This document shows, piece by piece, positions 26,993 to 34,707 of a DNA stretch of 34,707 nucleotides. The notes below the pieces were generated by a model, which worked only from the letters and a program-made list of their open reading frames with translations, searched no databases and had not been told where the DNA came from. Position 1 is the stretch's first letter. Each line of letters starts with the position of its first letter. Origin of the DNA: Pseudomonadota bacterium (GTDB lineage: Bacteria; Pseudomonadota; Alphaproteobacteria; Acetobacterales; Acetobacteraceae); NCBI GenBank assembly GCA_018240405.1, contig JAFEFW010000012.1:1-34707 (forward strand), given 5' to 3'. Made by a program: the position numbers and the translations under genes.

Positions 26993-27343
26993 TCATTCCT
27001 TCTCGATCGTACACTGCAGAGGATGCTGGTTCTGCCGAGCCAAGTCCATCACCTGCGTCACTTTTGTTTCAGCAACCTCATACGTGTAGACGCCGCACAC
27101 GCCGACGCCGCGGCGATGGACGTGCAGCATGATCCGGGTCGCCTCTTCCCGCGACTTTTGAAAAAACCGCTCCAGCACGTGGACGACGAACTCCATCGGC
27201 GTGTAGTCGTCGTTCAGCATCAGAACCTTGTACATCGCCGGCTTGCGGGTCTTGGGACGCGGCTTGACGACGACGCCAGTGTTTGGCCCCTCTGTCGTCC
27301 CGCCGCCCCGCTTGTCGTCGTCGCTCATCGCAATCGCATCCAT
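26993..27343 (-). CDS. clpS: ATP-dependent Clp protease adaptor ClpS
   Basis: This is 116 residues from ATG 27343, preceded by GGCAGGAC; a later ATG at 27328 is possible. After a disordered charged N-terminus comes the ClpS core: [25 protein letters not shown], with the Asn-Asp-Asp that binds the N-degron amino group, then [21 protein letters not shown] and a terminal beta strand. ClpS delivers N-degron proteins to ClpA, and the two genes are adjacent. The last segment PLQCTIEKE matches the family end. Confidence 0.96.
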   Translation of the reverse strand: MDAIAMSDDDKRGGGTTEGPNTGVVVKPRPKTRKPAMYKVLMLNDDYTPMEFVVHVLERFFQKSREEATRIMLHVHRRGVGVCGVYTYEVAETKVTQVMDLARQNQHPLQCTIEKE

Positions 27344-27702
27344 CAAATGTCCTGCCGCCTCGTCCGCCGGGGTCCGGCGGTCCATGTCCCCTCCGAGGCG
27401 GGTAGGGACGGAACCTGCTGCTCATCAGCGCCGGTCTCGACACCGGCTGCACCCTTTCGTGCGAGCATATCGGATGGCCGTGCCCGGATGAAAGAGCCTT
27501 GCACCGCCAGGCGCTGACGATTGCGCCGAGTCGCTGCCGCTGCAAGAGGCCGGCGGGAAACGCGCCGCAAAATTCCGCGCAAAGGTTCGAGCCAAGCCCA
27601 CAAAGCTCGGGGAGTAGGCGTCCCGGTCCGGCTCCCTGGCCTGCGCCGTCTTAAATGGAAAACGCCAAGCCTTGGACAAGAGGTCCTGGATACCGGGCAA
27701 AC
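27344..27702. other. Upstream region of clpS
   Basis: It lies between the phasin terminator and clpS, and should contain the clpS promoter. Arg/Pro-rich open frames on both strands (for example minus 27425-27700) resemble no protein and lack a good ribosome binding site. I found no clear -35/-10 pair. Confidence 0.4.
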
Positions 27703-27731
27703 GAAAAGGCCCGGACCTGAGGTCCGGGCCT
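27703..27731 (-). terminator. Intrinsic terminator of the phasin gene
   Basis: On the minus strand AGGCCCGGACC (27731-27721) pairs with GGTCCGGGCCT (27717-27707) around a 3-nt loop, followed by TTTCGTTT. It stands 38 nt after the phasin stop. Confidence 0.8.
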
Positions 27732-27769
27732 GTTCCTGTCAGCCTGTCGGGTGAGACCGACTATCGCCC

Positions 27770-28273
27770 TCAGGCGGCCTTGGCAAACTTCTCAACCGCC
27801 AGCGTCACGCGCGCGGTGAGCGGCGCCAGCGCCTGCTCCGTCAGCTTGAACGAGGTCTCGGTCAGCTTGCCGGATTCGGCGACGGTCTTCTCAATGGTGG
27901 AGCGGGCGAACGAGCTCTGAATGTCGAATGCGTCCTTCACCGACTTCACGCCGGTCAGCGACTTGAAGGTGGAGAATGTCTCGTCGAATGCCGCTTGCGC
28001 CGAGGCGGCCATCTGCTTCGAGATGTCCTGCACGCCGGTCATCCAGATCTGGCTGGACTTCATCATCGCCTCAAGGTTGCCCTGACCAAACGCAACCATC
28101 TCTTCTGCGGTCTTCATCGCTTTCTGCATCCCTTCCTTCATCGTCGTCTGCGTGGCTTCGAATCCTGCTGTCGCCTTCGCCATTCCGTCCTTCAGGCCCG
28201 ATACCGTCGCATCGAAAGCCTTCGCCGGTTCGCTCTGGACCGTCTCGGGAACGTCAATAATCTTAGCTTTCAT
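27770..28273 (-). CDS. Phasin family protein
   Basis: This 167-residue protein is largely alpha-helical, with an Ala/Lys/Met/Glu-rich first half (GMAKATAGFEATQTTMKEGM) and the phasin core segment around SSQIWMTGVQDISKQMAASAQAAFDETFSTFKSLTGVKSVKDAFDIQSSFARSTIEK. Phasins coat polyhydroxyalkanoate granules. GGAGAGGATG precedes the ATG. A sigma70-like promoter and a PhaR-like palindrome lie upstream, and an intrinsic terminator lies downstream, so the gene is probably monocistronic and controlled by polymer level. No phaC, phaR or phaZ gene lies in this window. Confidence 0.9.
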   Translation of the reverse strand: MKAKIIDVPETVQSEPAKAFDATVSGLKDGMAKATAGFEATQTTMKEGMQKAMKTAEEMVAFGQGNLEAMMKSSQIWMTGVQDISKQMAASAQAAFDETFSTFKSLTGVKSVKDAFDIQSSFARSTIEKTVAESGKLTETSFKLTEQALAPLTARVTLAVEKFAKAA

Positions 28274-28382
28274 CTTTCATCCTCTCCGTTTGGGGCAGGA
28301 CGCGTTTTGAAAACCGGACACGCACCCAGCCAGCAACTCGACACCTGCGGCTCAGCGTCTATGCTGCATCGCAACACGGCGT

Positions 28383-28411
28383 GATATAGACGCGCGCCCA
28401 AACGTGATCAA
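28383..28411 (-). promoter_or_regulatory. Promoter of the phasin gene
   Basis: TTGATC (28411-28406) and TATATC (28388-28383) on the minus strand are 17 bp apart. Transcription should begin near 28376, leaving about 100 nt of leader. The PhaR-like palindrome ends 5 bp upstream of the -35. Confidence 0.6.
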
Positions 28412-28415
28412 GCGG

Positions 28416-28436
28416 TTTTTGTGCACTGCACAAAAA
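28416..28436. promoter_or_regulatory. PhaR-like operator upstream of the phasin gene
   Basis: TTTTTGTGC and GCACAAAAA are perfect 9-bp arms around ACT. The central part, TGCACTGCACAA (28422-28433), fits the consensus I recall for Bradyrhizobium PhaR, TGCRNYGCASMA, at every position. PhaR represses phasin genes and leaves DNA when it binds polyhydroxybutyrate. The rest of 28274-28610 shows no gene. Confidence 0.65.
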
Positions 28437-28610
28437 TACCATCGGCCGTGTCCGATCCCGGTGTTGCCAGCTTGTTCCGGGGGTCCCTGTGCGACATGAA
28501 GGACAGCCCGTAAGACGTTCAGACTCGGCACTTTTTCGTGCGGTTCAGGCTGGACAGCGCAATCCGGCACAGCGTATGAATCGGGCGTCACGCAGAAGAG
28601 GATGAACACG

Positions 28611-29822
28611 ATGGCTGGCGTTGCGTGCAAACCGCGCAAGCATTTGCTCCGCTGGCTGCCGTCGGTCGCAACGTGCGTCGCCGTCCTCTGGACCCTGCCG
28701 GCGCAGGCGCAGATCGGTTCCGCACGGTATAGTTCCATTGTTGTCGATGCCAGTACCGGCAATGTGCTGGAGGATGTGAACGCCGACCAGCCACGGCATC
28801 CGGCCAGCCTGACGAAGATGATGACTCTTTATATGACGTTTGAGGCGCTGCGTGACCGCCGCCTCAGCCTCGACCAGCTGGTCCCTGTCTCCGGCCACGC
28901 CGCTTCGATGGAACCGACGAAACTCGGCCTGATGCCCGGAACCAGGTTGACCGTCGAGGAAGCGATTCTTGGCCTGATCACCAAATCGGCGAACGACGCC
29001 GCTGCCGCGCTGGGCGAATTGCTGGGCGGCAGCGAGGAGCGTTTCGCGCAGATGATGACGCTGCGCGCCCGCGCCCTGGGCATGAGCCGCACCGTCTTCC
29101 AAAATGCGTCCGGCCTGCCCGACCCGGACCAGTGGACGACGGCGCACGACCTGGCCATCCTGGCGCGGCATCTGGTCAATGATTTCCCCACTTATTACCG
29201 CTACTTCTCGGTTCCCAGCTTTACCTGGCACCGGCGGATCATCTTCAACCACGATAATATGCTGCGCACCTACCCGGGCGCCGACGGGTTGAAGACCGGC
29301 TATACAGTTGCCTCCGGCTACAACCTGGTGACCAGCGCCGTGCGCGGCGGCGTGCGGCTGATCGGCGTCGTCCTCGGCGCCGGCTCCAACAGCTCACGCG
29401 ATGTCCACATGGCCGCACTGCTGGATGAGGCCTTCGACCAACTGGACATTCCGGGCGGCCGCCGTGCGCCGCCGGCGCAGCCGAAGCTCATGCTGGTATC
29501 TGTGGCCCGCGCCGCCGAAGCGCCGCGTCCGCAGCCGCAGCCACAAGTGCAGACCCGTGGGCATGCCGCGGCCTGGACCATTCAGGTCGGCGCCTTCACC
29601 ACCGAGGCGGCTGCCCGGAGTGCCGCAGCCGCGGCGCGCCGCGTCGCGGAAAGTGGCGATATCCGAATCGATACCGCGGTCGTGGGCCGGAAGCCGATGT
29701 ACCGCGCGCAGGTCACCGGACTGCGCGCCTCCGACGCGCAGGACGCCTGCTCCTCCCTCGCCCGCCGCAAGTCCCCGTGCGCGGTCATTCGCCCGGCGGT
29801 GCGCGACGTCGCCAGCCGGTAA
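28611..29822 (+). CDS. D-alanyl-D-alanine carboxypeptidase with C-terminal SPOR domain
   Basis: This is about 403 residues from ATG 28611, chosen because AAGAGG is 9 nt upstream; ATG 28602 directly abuts that AAGAGG. A Sec signal peptide ends at AQA-Q (about residue 34). Peptidase S11 motifs are HPASLTK (nucleophile Ser66, Lys69), SAN in ITKSANDAAA, and LKTGYT. A Pro/Gln-rich linker (about 290-320) leads to a SPOR domain (WTIQVGAFTTEAAARSAAAA...PMYRAQVTGL), which binds denuded peptidoglycan at the septum. It trims stem peptides in the periplasm. Divergent from the phasin gene. Confidence 0.94.
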   Translation: MAGVACKPRKHLLRWLPSVATCVAVLWTLPAQAQIGSARYSSIVVDASTGNVLEDVNADQPRHPASLTKMMTLYMTFEALRDRRLSLDQLVPVSGHAASMEPTKLGLMPGTRLTVEEAILGLITKSANDAAAALGELLGGSEERFAQMMTLRARALGMSRTVFQNASGLPDPDQWTTAHDLAILARHLVNDFPTYYRYFSVPSFTWHRRIIFNHDNMLRTYPGADGLKTGYTVASGYNLVTSAVRGGVRLIGVVLGAGSNSSRDVHMAALLDEAFDQLDIPGGRRAPPAQPKLMLVSVARAAEAPRPQPQPQVQTRGHAAAWTIQVGAFTTEAAARSAAAAARRVAESGDIRIDTAVVGRKPMYRAQVTGLRASDAQDACSSLARRKSPCAVIRPAVRDVASR

Positions 29823-29897
29823 GCCACCGTATCCGTTCTGCCCTGCCGATCCGCCTCTTGCCTTGCACCGCTTTTGCGACGATGTAGCGGGTGAGTG

Positions 29898-29918
29898 TCC
29901 GGACCGTCGCGGTCCGGA
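29898..29918 (+). terminator. Hairpin after the carboxypeptidase gene
   Basis: TCCGGACC and GGTCCGGA pair perfectly with a 5-nt loop, 75 nt after the stop; only TT follows, so termination may be weak. It lies 33 nt before the Nfu-type gene. Confidence 0.4.
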
Positions 29919-29951
29919 TTAGACGATCACCAGCAGGACAGGCCATCGACA

Positions 29952-30506
29952 ATGTTCATTGAGACCGAGGGCACCCCAAACCCCGCAACGCTGAAGTTTC
30001 TTCCCGGACGCGATGTCATGGGCTTTTCCACCGCTGACTTCGCCTCCGCCGAGTCGGCCGGCCGCAGCCCGCTCGCAGGATCGCTGTTTGCGTTGCCCGG
30101 TGTTGCCCGTGTTTTCCTCGGCGGCGACTTCATCAGCGTGACCAAGACCGACGAAACCTCCTGGCAGGCGCTGAAGCCGCAGGTTCTGGCGGCGATCATG
30201 GATCATTTCGTCAGCGGCCTGCCGGTGATCGACGGCGATGCGGACGATCTCGATGAGGACATCGATCCCGCCGATCAGGAAGTTGTCGAGCAGATCAAGG
30301 AGCTGCTGGATACGCGGGTGCGCCCGGCGGTCGCCGGCGACGGCGGTGACATCGTGTTCCGGGGCTACCGGGACGGCATCGTGCGCCTGCACATGCAGGG
30401 CTCCTGTTCCGGGTGCCCATCGTCGACCGCGACGCTGAAGCACGGCATTGAGAACATGCTGCGGCACTATGTGCCGGAGGTTGTGTCCGTCGAACAGGTG
30501 TTCTGA
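29952..30506 (+). CDS. Nfu-type Fe-S cluster carrier (NifU family)
   Basis: This 184-residue protein has the two-domain layout of NFU1-like proteins: an N-terminal Nfu-N domain (FIETEGTPNPATLKFLPG) and a C-terminal NifU-like domain with GSCSGCPSS, whose Cys152 and Cys155 bridge a [4Fe-4S] cluster between two subunits. It passes clusters to target apoproteins in the cytoplasm. The ATG at 29952 matches the conserved family start; a longer upstream reading in frame is not family-like. AGGACAGG precedes it. Confidence 0.94.
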   Translation: MFIETEGTPNPATLKFLPGRDVMGFSTADFASAESAGRSPLAGSLFALPGVARVFLGGDFISVTKTDETSWQALKPQVLAAIMDHFVSGLPVIDGDADDLDEDIDPADQEVVEQIKELLDTRVRPAVAGDGGDIVFRGYRDGIVRLHMQGSCSGCPSSTATLKHGIENMLRHYVPEVVSVEQVF

Positions 30507-30691
30507 CCGTCAAAGGCTGACGATGACCGGCAGGCAGGGCTGGACCGCCGGTCATCGCAGTTCCCGACACCGCAGGCACGCTGGCCGCGTGGGAGGGTGA
30601 CCCCCACGCGCCTGTAGCGCCGGTCAGTCGCGGTTGACGCCTCCGGCCTCATCCATGATGCTGCGGCGCAGCAATCCCGACGGAGACTGAC

Positions 30692-31279
30692 ATGGCGTTT
30701 GAACCGACGCATCTCGACACGCTGTTCCGTGAGGCGCGCACCCACAACAAGTGGCGCGACCAGACGATCTCGGACGAGACGCTGCGCGAGCTGTACGAGA
30801 TCCTGAAGTTCGGTCCGACCTCGGCCAATAGCTCCCCGGCCCGGTTTGTCTTTATCCGCACGCCCGAAGGGAAAGAGAAGCTTCGCCCCGCACTGTCGTC
30901 GGGCAATACCGAGAAGACCATGACGGCTCCGGTGACGGTGATCGTTGCGTATGATCCAAAATTCTACGAGAAACTGCCAAAGCTGTTCCCGCACAACGCC
31001 GATGCTGCATCGTGGTTCACCAGTAATGATTCGCTGGCCGCCACGACGGCGTTCCGCAACGGGACACTGCAGGGCGCTTACCTGATGATGGCGGCGCGGG
31101 CGATTGGGCTCGATGTCGGTGCGATGTCGGGCTTCGACAACGCCAAGGTGGACGAAGCCTTCTTCCCGTATAACGGGTGGCGGTCGAATTTCCTGGTGAA
31201 TCTCGGCTACGGCGATCCGGCCGGGGTCTTCAACCGTTCGCCGCGCCTGGACTTCGAGGAAGCCTGCCAGTTCGCCTGA
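30692..31279 (+). CDS. RutE-like nitroreductase family protein (malonic semialdehyde reductase-like)
   Basis: This 195-residue FMN enzyme shows the RutE/HadB subgroup pattern: [38 protein letters not shown] near the N-terminus (FMN-phosphate region), [24 protein letters not shown], and [14 protein letters not shown] near the C-terminus. RutE acts in pyrimidine degradation, but no other rut gene is here, so the natural substrate is uncertain. CGGAGAC lies before the ATG. It is followed at 42 nt by tsaB. Confidence 0.88.
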   Translation: MAFEPTHLDTLFREARTHNKWRDQTISDETLRELYEILKFGPTSANSSPARFVFIRTPEGKEKLRPALSSGNTEKTMTAPVTVIVAYDPKFYEKLPKLFPHNADAASWFTSNDSLAATTAFRNGTLQGAYLMMAARAIGLDVGAMSGFDNAKVDEAFFPYNGWRSNFLVNLGYGDPAGVFNRSPRLDFEEACQFA

Positions 31280-31321
31280 ATGATCTGACGCCATCGGGAC
31301 GCATAGGGGACAGGACGTGCC

Positions 31322-31978
31322 ATGCGTGTTCTGGCGATAGACTCTGCGGTGGGCCGGTGCACCGTGGCTTATGTGGACGATGGCGCGGTAACCGGCGAGC
31401 ACCAGGATGCCGCGCGTGGCCAGCCCGGCATTCTTGCGGCAATGACTGAACGCGTCCTGCGGCGTGCCGGGCTTGCCGCGGACGATCTCGAACTGATCGC
31501 CGTCACCGTCGGCCCCGGCAGCTTCACCGGGATTCGCAGTGCGCTCGCCCTGGCGCATGGCCTCGGTATGGCGGCCGCCCGGCCTGTGGTCGGGATTACC
31601 GTCGGGGAGGCGCTGCGCGAGGCATTGCCATTTCTCGGACATCGAACGCTCTGGACCGCCGTCCCCAGCCGGCCGGGGCGCGTCTTCATTGAGATCGGCG
31701 CGAGCATCGTGTCGGTTCCAGCCGACGCGCTGCCCGCGGCGCCGGGCCCGATCGCGGTCGCGGGCACGGCCGCCGCCGATGTTGCCAGCAGGTTGGCCGC
31801 GCGATCCGCCGACGTGATGCTGACGGACGCACAATTCCCGGGCGGGCTGCAAATTGCCCAGGTCGCGGTCGCCCGGCACCGCGGTGAGCGCAGGCCGCTG
31901 CCTGCGGAACCGCTCTATGTCGATGCACCCGAGGCCAAGCTTCCGCCCCCACGCGCCGGCGCGCTTTCAGCGTCATGA
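31322..31978 (+). CDS. tsaB: tRNA t6A biosynthesis protein TsaB
   Basis: This 218-residue ASKHA-fold protein activates TsaD in making N6-threonylcarbamoyladenosine at position 37 of ANN-decoding tRNAs. The N-terminal VLAIDSAVGRCTVAY and the highly conserved VGPGSFTGIRSALALAHGL are present. The C-domain is more divergent, as usual. The stop overlaps the rimI start (ATGA), the standard tsaB-rimI pairing in many proteobacteria. Confidence 0.94.
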   Translation: MRVLAIDSAVGRCTVAYVDDGAVTGEHQDAARGQPGILAAMTERVLRRAGLAADDLELIAVTVGPGSFTGIRSALALAHGLGMAAARPVVGITVGEALREALPFLGHRTLWTAVPSRPGRVFIEIGASIVSVPADALPAAPGPIAVAGTAAADVASRLAARSADVMLTDAQFPGGLQIAQVAVARHRGERRPLPAEPLYVDAPEAKLPPPRAGALSAS

Positions 31979-32526
31979 CCAGCCCCAGCGGCCAGACGCC
32001 CGACCGAAAGGCCCTCCCGTCATCGGCCGACGGCTTTGCCCGCCCTGTTGCCAAGGCATTCTTGCGGGCCCCGGTTACACCGGCTGGCCAGGCGGATTGC
32101 GCGATCCTGGCGTCCATCCACGCCGCAGCGTTTGCGCCGGGAGAGAACTGGAGCAGCGATATTTTCAGTCTACAGCTTGCACTTCCCAATGTCCTGGCAT
32201 TGACCGACTCGGCCGATGGGCTGATCCTGGTGCGAACAGCAGCGGATGAGGCGGAGGTGCTGACGCTGGCCGTCCGGCCCACGGAACGGCGTCGGCGACT
32301 TGGGTCCGTGTTGCTGGAAGCTGCGATCCTTCATGTCGCGACGGCAGGTGTGCGTGTTGTGTTTCTTGAGGTCTCGACCAAAAATACTGCCGCTCTGGCG
32401 CTTTACCGGGGGTTTGGTTTCACCAATGCCGGAATCCGGCGCCGGTATTACTCTGACGGGACCGACGCTTACGTGATGCGGCTGGACCTTCCGGTGGCGC
32501 CGCCGGCGACTGCGACGATCAGCTAG
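31975..32526 (+). CDS. rimI: GNAT N-acetyltransferase RimI-like
   Basis: This 183-residue protein carries a GNAT domain after a 30-residue N-terminal extension. The acetyl-CoA loop is VRPTERRRRLGSVLL, followed by FLEVSTKNTAALALYRGFGF and YYSDGTDAYVMRLDL, as in RimI, which acetylates the N-terminus of ribosomal protein S18. Translationally coupled to tsaB. The stop overlaps the stop of the convergent TusA-like gene by 4 nt (CTAG). Confidence 0.88.
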   Translation: MTSPSGQTPDRKALPSSADGFARPVAKAFLRAPVTPAGQADCAILASIHAAAFAPGENWSSDIFSLQLALPNVLALTDSADGLILVRTAADEAEVLTLAVRPTERRRRLGSVLLEAAILHVATAGVRVVFLEVSTKNTAALALYRGFGFTNAGIRRRYYSDGTDAYVMRLDLPVAPPATATIS

Positions 32527-32768
32527 CTACTTCGCCGGATCAATAACTCGCTGATGCCAAGCGAATCGGTCTCGACTCGCAGCACCTCGTGGCCAAGAGC
32601 TGTTGCTGACCTAGGAACGTTCAGCAAGGGCTCCTGCCCCTTCAGGCGGACAAGAAGAACCTGCCCGGGCGCCAGCCGCTCCAAGGCAAGGCGGGTCCGA
32701 ACGAAGGTCATCGGACAGACCTCTGCTGTAATGTCGAGTTCATGAGCGACATCTTGCGTGCTCGTCAT
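32523..32768 (-). CDS. TusA/SirA-like sulfurtransferase
   Basis: This 81-residue protein of the TusA-like fold has the active-site pattern DITAEVCPMTFVRTRLALERL with Cys18-Pro19, then VRLKGQEPLLNVPRSATALGHEV. Canonical TusA has CPxP; here the fourth residue is Thr (CPMT), a variant common among TusA-like proteins of less certain role. It would carry sulfur as a persulfide. AAGGGA precedes the ATG. It is convergent with rimI and divergent from mucR. Confidence 0.85.
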   Translation of the reverse strand: MTSTQDVAHELDITAEVCPMTFVRTRLALERLAPGQVLLVRLKGQEPLLNVPRSATALGHEVLRVETDSLGISELLIRRSS

Positions 32769-32800
32769 GAGTCCCTTCTATTGAAAGTGGGCAGTCGCCG

Positions 32801-32830
32801 TTGCTAACCGGATGGCAGAATTCCTATATA
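32801..32830 (+). promoter_or_regulatory. Promoter of mucR
   Basis: TTGCTA (32801-32806) and TATATA (32825-32830), 18 bp apart, put the start near 32837, 27 nt before the ATG. The AT-rich palindrome CTATATAG (32824-32831) covers the -10 and could bind MucR itself, as MucR-type proteins favour AT-rich sites and repress their own gene. Confidence 0.6.
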
Positions 32831-32863
32831 GTTTCAACAGAACCACCACGAAAGGCTTTCGGC

Positions 32864-33277
32864 ATGTCCGAGAAGGAGACCGACTCCCAACTGCTGGCGC
32901 TGACCGCACAGATCGTGTCGGCCCATATCGCCAACAACCCGGTCGAGGCAGATCGCGTGCCGGCAGTTATCCGCGACGTCTACAAGACACTGTCGGGTAT
33001 CGGTGAGCCTGGAGGCGGCGCTCCGGCGGAGCGGGCACAGCCGGCTGTGCCGATCAAGAAGTCCGTGTTCCCCGACTACATCATCTGTCTGGAGGACGGT
33101 AAGCGCTTGAAGATGCTGAAGCGCCACCTCGCGACCGCGTTCAACCTGACGCCGGAGCAGTACCGCGTGAAGTGGGGTCTCGATCCGAGCTATCCGATGG
33201 TGGCGCCGAACTATGCTGAGAAGCGGTCAACGCTGGCCAAGCAGATCGGGCTCGGTACGCGCCGGGCGGCGGAATAG
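32864..33277 (+). CDS. mucR: MucR/Ros family transcriptional regulator with reduced zinc finger
   Basis: This is 137 residues from ATG 32864. The N-terminal half (LLALTAQIVSAHIANNPV) is the oligomerisation region; the C-terminal DNA-binding region is YIICLEDGKRLKMLKRHLATAFNLTPEQYRVKWGL. In Ros the ligands are CxxC and two His. Here Cys75 and His88 remain, but the second Cys is Asp78 and the second His is absent (TAF in place of THH). Some Mesorhizobium homologues bind DNA without zinc, so function is still likely. Such proteins act as nucleoid-like regulators of surface and symbiosis or virulence genes. Confidence 0.9.
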   Translation: MSEKETDSQLLALTAQIVSAHIANNPVEADRVPAVIRDVYKTLSGIGEPGGGAPAERAQPAVPIKKSVFPDYIICLEDGKRLKMLKRHLATAFNLTPEQYRVKWGLDPSYPMVAPNYAEKRSTLAKQIGLGTRRAAE

Positions 33278-33561
33278 ACGCACAGGCCGGCGGCGGCCTA
33301 CCTGGCGTGGTCCGACGTGCCGGCATCCGACGGTCGGAGCCGGGCTATAGCTACCTGCTCCCTCCCGGGTCTAGCCCGTCGCTTCCTGGCACAACGACGG
33401 CCTGCTGCTGGCGCCGGGTCGAATGAGCCTGATAGGGGCGGGGATGGGCGACCAGCGTATCCCGCCTGGGTCAGTGCACGCACACTTCCCTGTCCGGTCC
33501 GCACATTGTATTCGGTGCGCTGGCTTCAGCCCGACCCGGTTGATGATAATCAAGGAGCAGG
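33278..33561. other. mucR-fur intergenic region with a Fur-box-like repeat
   Basis: AGGCCG/CGGCCT (33284-33299) may help end the mucR transcript, without a U-tract. TTGAT/ATCAA (33540-33553) flank GATA and contain GATAAT, half of a classical Fur box, 8 nt before the fur start and overlapping the region of AAGGAG (33552-33557). Autoregulation by Fur is possible. No gene seen. Confidence 0.35.
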
Positions 33562-34005
33562 ATGGAATCGCGCATTGAGCGCCTGTGCATCGAACGCGGG
33601 CTGAAGATGACGGGCCAGCGCCGGGTCGTCGCGCGGGTCCTGTCCGATGCCAGCGACCATCCTGACGTCGAGGAGCTTTACCGCCGCGCTTCGGCGCTCG
33701 ATCAAAACATCTCGATTGCCACGGTTTATCGCACGGTGCGCCTGTTCGAGGAGCAGGGGATTCTGGAGCGTCGCGATTTCGGTGGTGGCCGCGCCCGCTA
33801 CGAGCCCAGTGAGGACCACCACCACTATCATCTGATTGATATCGACACCGGTAAGGTCATAGAGTTCGAGGATGCCGAACTTGAAGAGTTGATGAAAGTC
33901 ATCGCAGGTCGGCTGGGCTTCGATCTGGTCTCCCTTAGACTGGAATTGTTCGGGCGGCGGCGCGACAGCCGGGCCCGCGAGCGTACAGCATCCGACGGCG
34001 CCTAG
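33562..34005 (+). CDS. fur: Fur family metal-responsive regulator
   Basis: This 147-residue protein has the winged helix with MTGQRRVVARVL, HPDVEELYRRA and ISIATVYRTVRLFEEQGIL (recognition helix), followed by the metal region EDHHHYHLIDIDTGKVIEF. The C-terminal CxxC zinc pairs of E. coli Fur are missing, as is typical for alphaproteobacterial Fur/Mur, which answers to Mn2+ and/or Fe2+. Irr is less likely because no N-terminal heme regulatory motif is visible. AAGGAG lies about 5 nt before the ATG. olsB follows after 19 nt, so the two may be co-transcribed. Confidence 0.93.
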   Translation: MESRIERLCIERGLKMTGQRRVVARVLSDASDHPDVEELYRRASALDQNISIATVYRTVRLFEEQGILERRDFGGGRARYEPSEDHHHYHLIDIDTGKVIEFEDAELEELMKVIAGRLGFDLVSLRLELFGRRRDSRARERTASDGA

Positions 34006-34024
34006 CGCAGGGAGTAATCGGAGC

Positions 34025-34707
34025 ATGGCCGGCGCTGTTTCGACCACTGCATTCCCCGAACTGACCGCCGGCAATCTTGGCGTGCGGCTTGCCGTGAGTG
34101 CCGCGGAGCTGGATGCCGCACAGGCGCTGCGTTACCGCATTTTCTACCGGGAGATGGGGGCGCGCGCGAACGCCGAGACAGCAACGGCGCAGCGGGATCG
34201 CGACATCTTCGACCCCGTTGCGGATCATCTGCTGGTGGTTGATCACAGCCTGGGCAGTGGTCCGGATTCGGTGGTAGGCACTTATCGGCTCATCCGTCGC
34301 GATGGCGCCCGCCGCATCGGCCAGTTCTACTCGGCGGATGAGTATGACATCGGATGCATTGAGGCGCATCCGGGCGGCATTCTGGAACTCGGTCGATCCT
34401 GCGTCGATGTGGGATATCGCAGCCGAGCGGTGATGCAACTGCTGTGGCGTGGTATCGCAGCCTACGTCTTCCACTACCAGATCGACCTGATGTTCGGTTG
34501 CGCCAGCCTGCCGGGGACTGACCCGGACGCTCTGGCGCTGGAACTGAGCTATCTGCACCACCATCACCTGGCGCCCATCGAGATCCGGCCGCGCGCCCTG
34601 CCCCACCGCTATATCCCGATGAGCCGGATGGACCGCACGGCCATTCATGCGCCGACGGCGCTGAATCGTCTGCCGCCGCTGATCAAGGGCTACCTGCGCC
34701 TCGGCGG
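34025..34707 (+). CDS. olsB: OlsB-type ornithine N-acyltransferase (C-terminus cut by window edge)
   Basis: The frame is open from ATG 34025 to the right edge, 227 residues. RLAVSAAELDAAQALRYRIFYREMG near the N-terminus, FDPVADHLLVVD, VGTYRLIRRDGA, ILELGRSCVDVGYRSRAVMQLLWRGIAAYV and FGCASLPGTDPDALALELSYLHHH form the pattern of OlsB/hemolysin-like GNAT acyltransferases. OlsB moves a 3-hydroxyacyl group from acyl-ACP to ornithine, the first step in ornithine lipid synthesis. An olsA-like gene may follow outside the window. It lies 19 nt after fur. Confidence 0.88.
   Translation, partial: MAGAVSTTAFPELTAGNLGVRLAVSAAELDAAQALRYRIFYREMGARANAETATAQRDRDIFDPVADHLLVVDHSLGSGPDSVVGTYRLIRRDGARRIGQFYSADEYDIGCIEAHPGGILELGRSCVDVGYRSRAVMQLLWRGIAAYVFHYQIDLMFGCASLPGTDPDALALELSYLHHHHLAPIEIRPRALPHRYIPMSRMDRTAIHAPTALNRLPPLIKGYLRLG

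Noticed and set aside
29895-29951. Earlier start for the Nfu-type protein
   Set aside because: The 19 extra residues are encoded by the upstream hairpin region and are absent from the family; MFIETEG is the usual start.
1-34707. CRISPR arrays, insertion sequences, phage genes or integration sites
   Set aside because: No regularly spaced direct repeats, transposase, integrase or phage structural motifs were seen on either strand.

Overview
The window looks like chromosomal DNA of a GC-rich alphaproteobacterium, most likely Rhodospirillales/Acetobacteraceae-like. This rests on gene content rather than any rRNA marker: a MucR/Ros regulator next to an alphaproteobacterial-type Fur, a phasin with a PhaR-like operator, adjacent clpS and clpA, an OlsB-type acyltransferase, and TTGNNN/TATATN promoters. 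Most of it is ordinary core and metabolic sequence. No rRNA, tRNA, transposase, integrase or CRISPR array was recognised.

Layout. 1-1789 (-) is the N-terminal part of a secreted, probably type I-exported, zinc metallopeptidase with an RTX-like C-terminal region that leaves the window; about 1.1 kb of apparently non-coding DNA follows. 2884-3686 (-) is ndk-doxX. A Uma2 nuclease (-) is divergent from a two-subunit pimeloyl-CoA-type acyl-CoA dehydrogenase (4487-6828). A terminator abuts a mazEF toxin-antitoxin pair (6929-7488) whose promoter appears to give a leaderless mRNA. 7658-9375 (-) holds an SDR and a quinone-oxidoreductase-like enzyme. 9495-12312 (+) holds a degenerate GGDEF protein, a Ppx/GppA phosphatase and rlmE. 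12313-15686 (-) holds a CHAP lipoprotein and a Ca2+-type P-type ATPase.

16115-17293 (-) is a CaiB/BaiF CoA-transferase with a very clear sigma70 promoter. Divergent from it is a structured leader or small RNA ending in a strong intrinsic terminator (17390-17500). Then comes a coupled operon: a 59-residue protein, an amidase, an alpha/beta hydrolase and a ribokinase-family kinase (17588-20966). A 942-residue hybrid histidine kinase follows (21407-24235). 24528-27343 (-) is clpS-clpA. A phasin (-) and a D-Ala-D-Ala carboxypeptidase with a SPOR domain (+) diverge from a region carrying a PhaR-like palindrome. The right end is a dense run of housekeeping genes: an Nfu-type Fe-S protein, a RutE-like nitroreductase, tsaB-rimI (overlapping), a TusA-like protein (-), mucR, fur and a partial olsB.

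The least explained parts are non-coding: the sRNA/attenuator candidate and large palindrome at 17357-17500, the PhaR-like site at 28416-28436, the mazEF operator-promoter at 6894-6928, and hairpins that cover start codons at 15661-15700 and 21395-21418. Among proteins, the GGDEF protein has lost its active-site glutamate but keeps an I-site, and the MucR protein lacks two of the usual zinc ligands. I did not find a clearly new multi-gene system.
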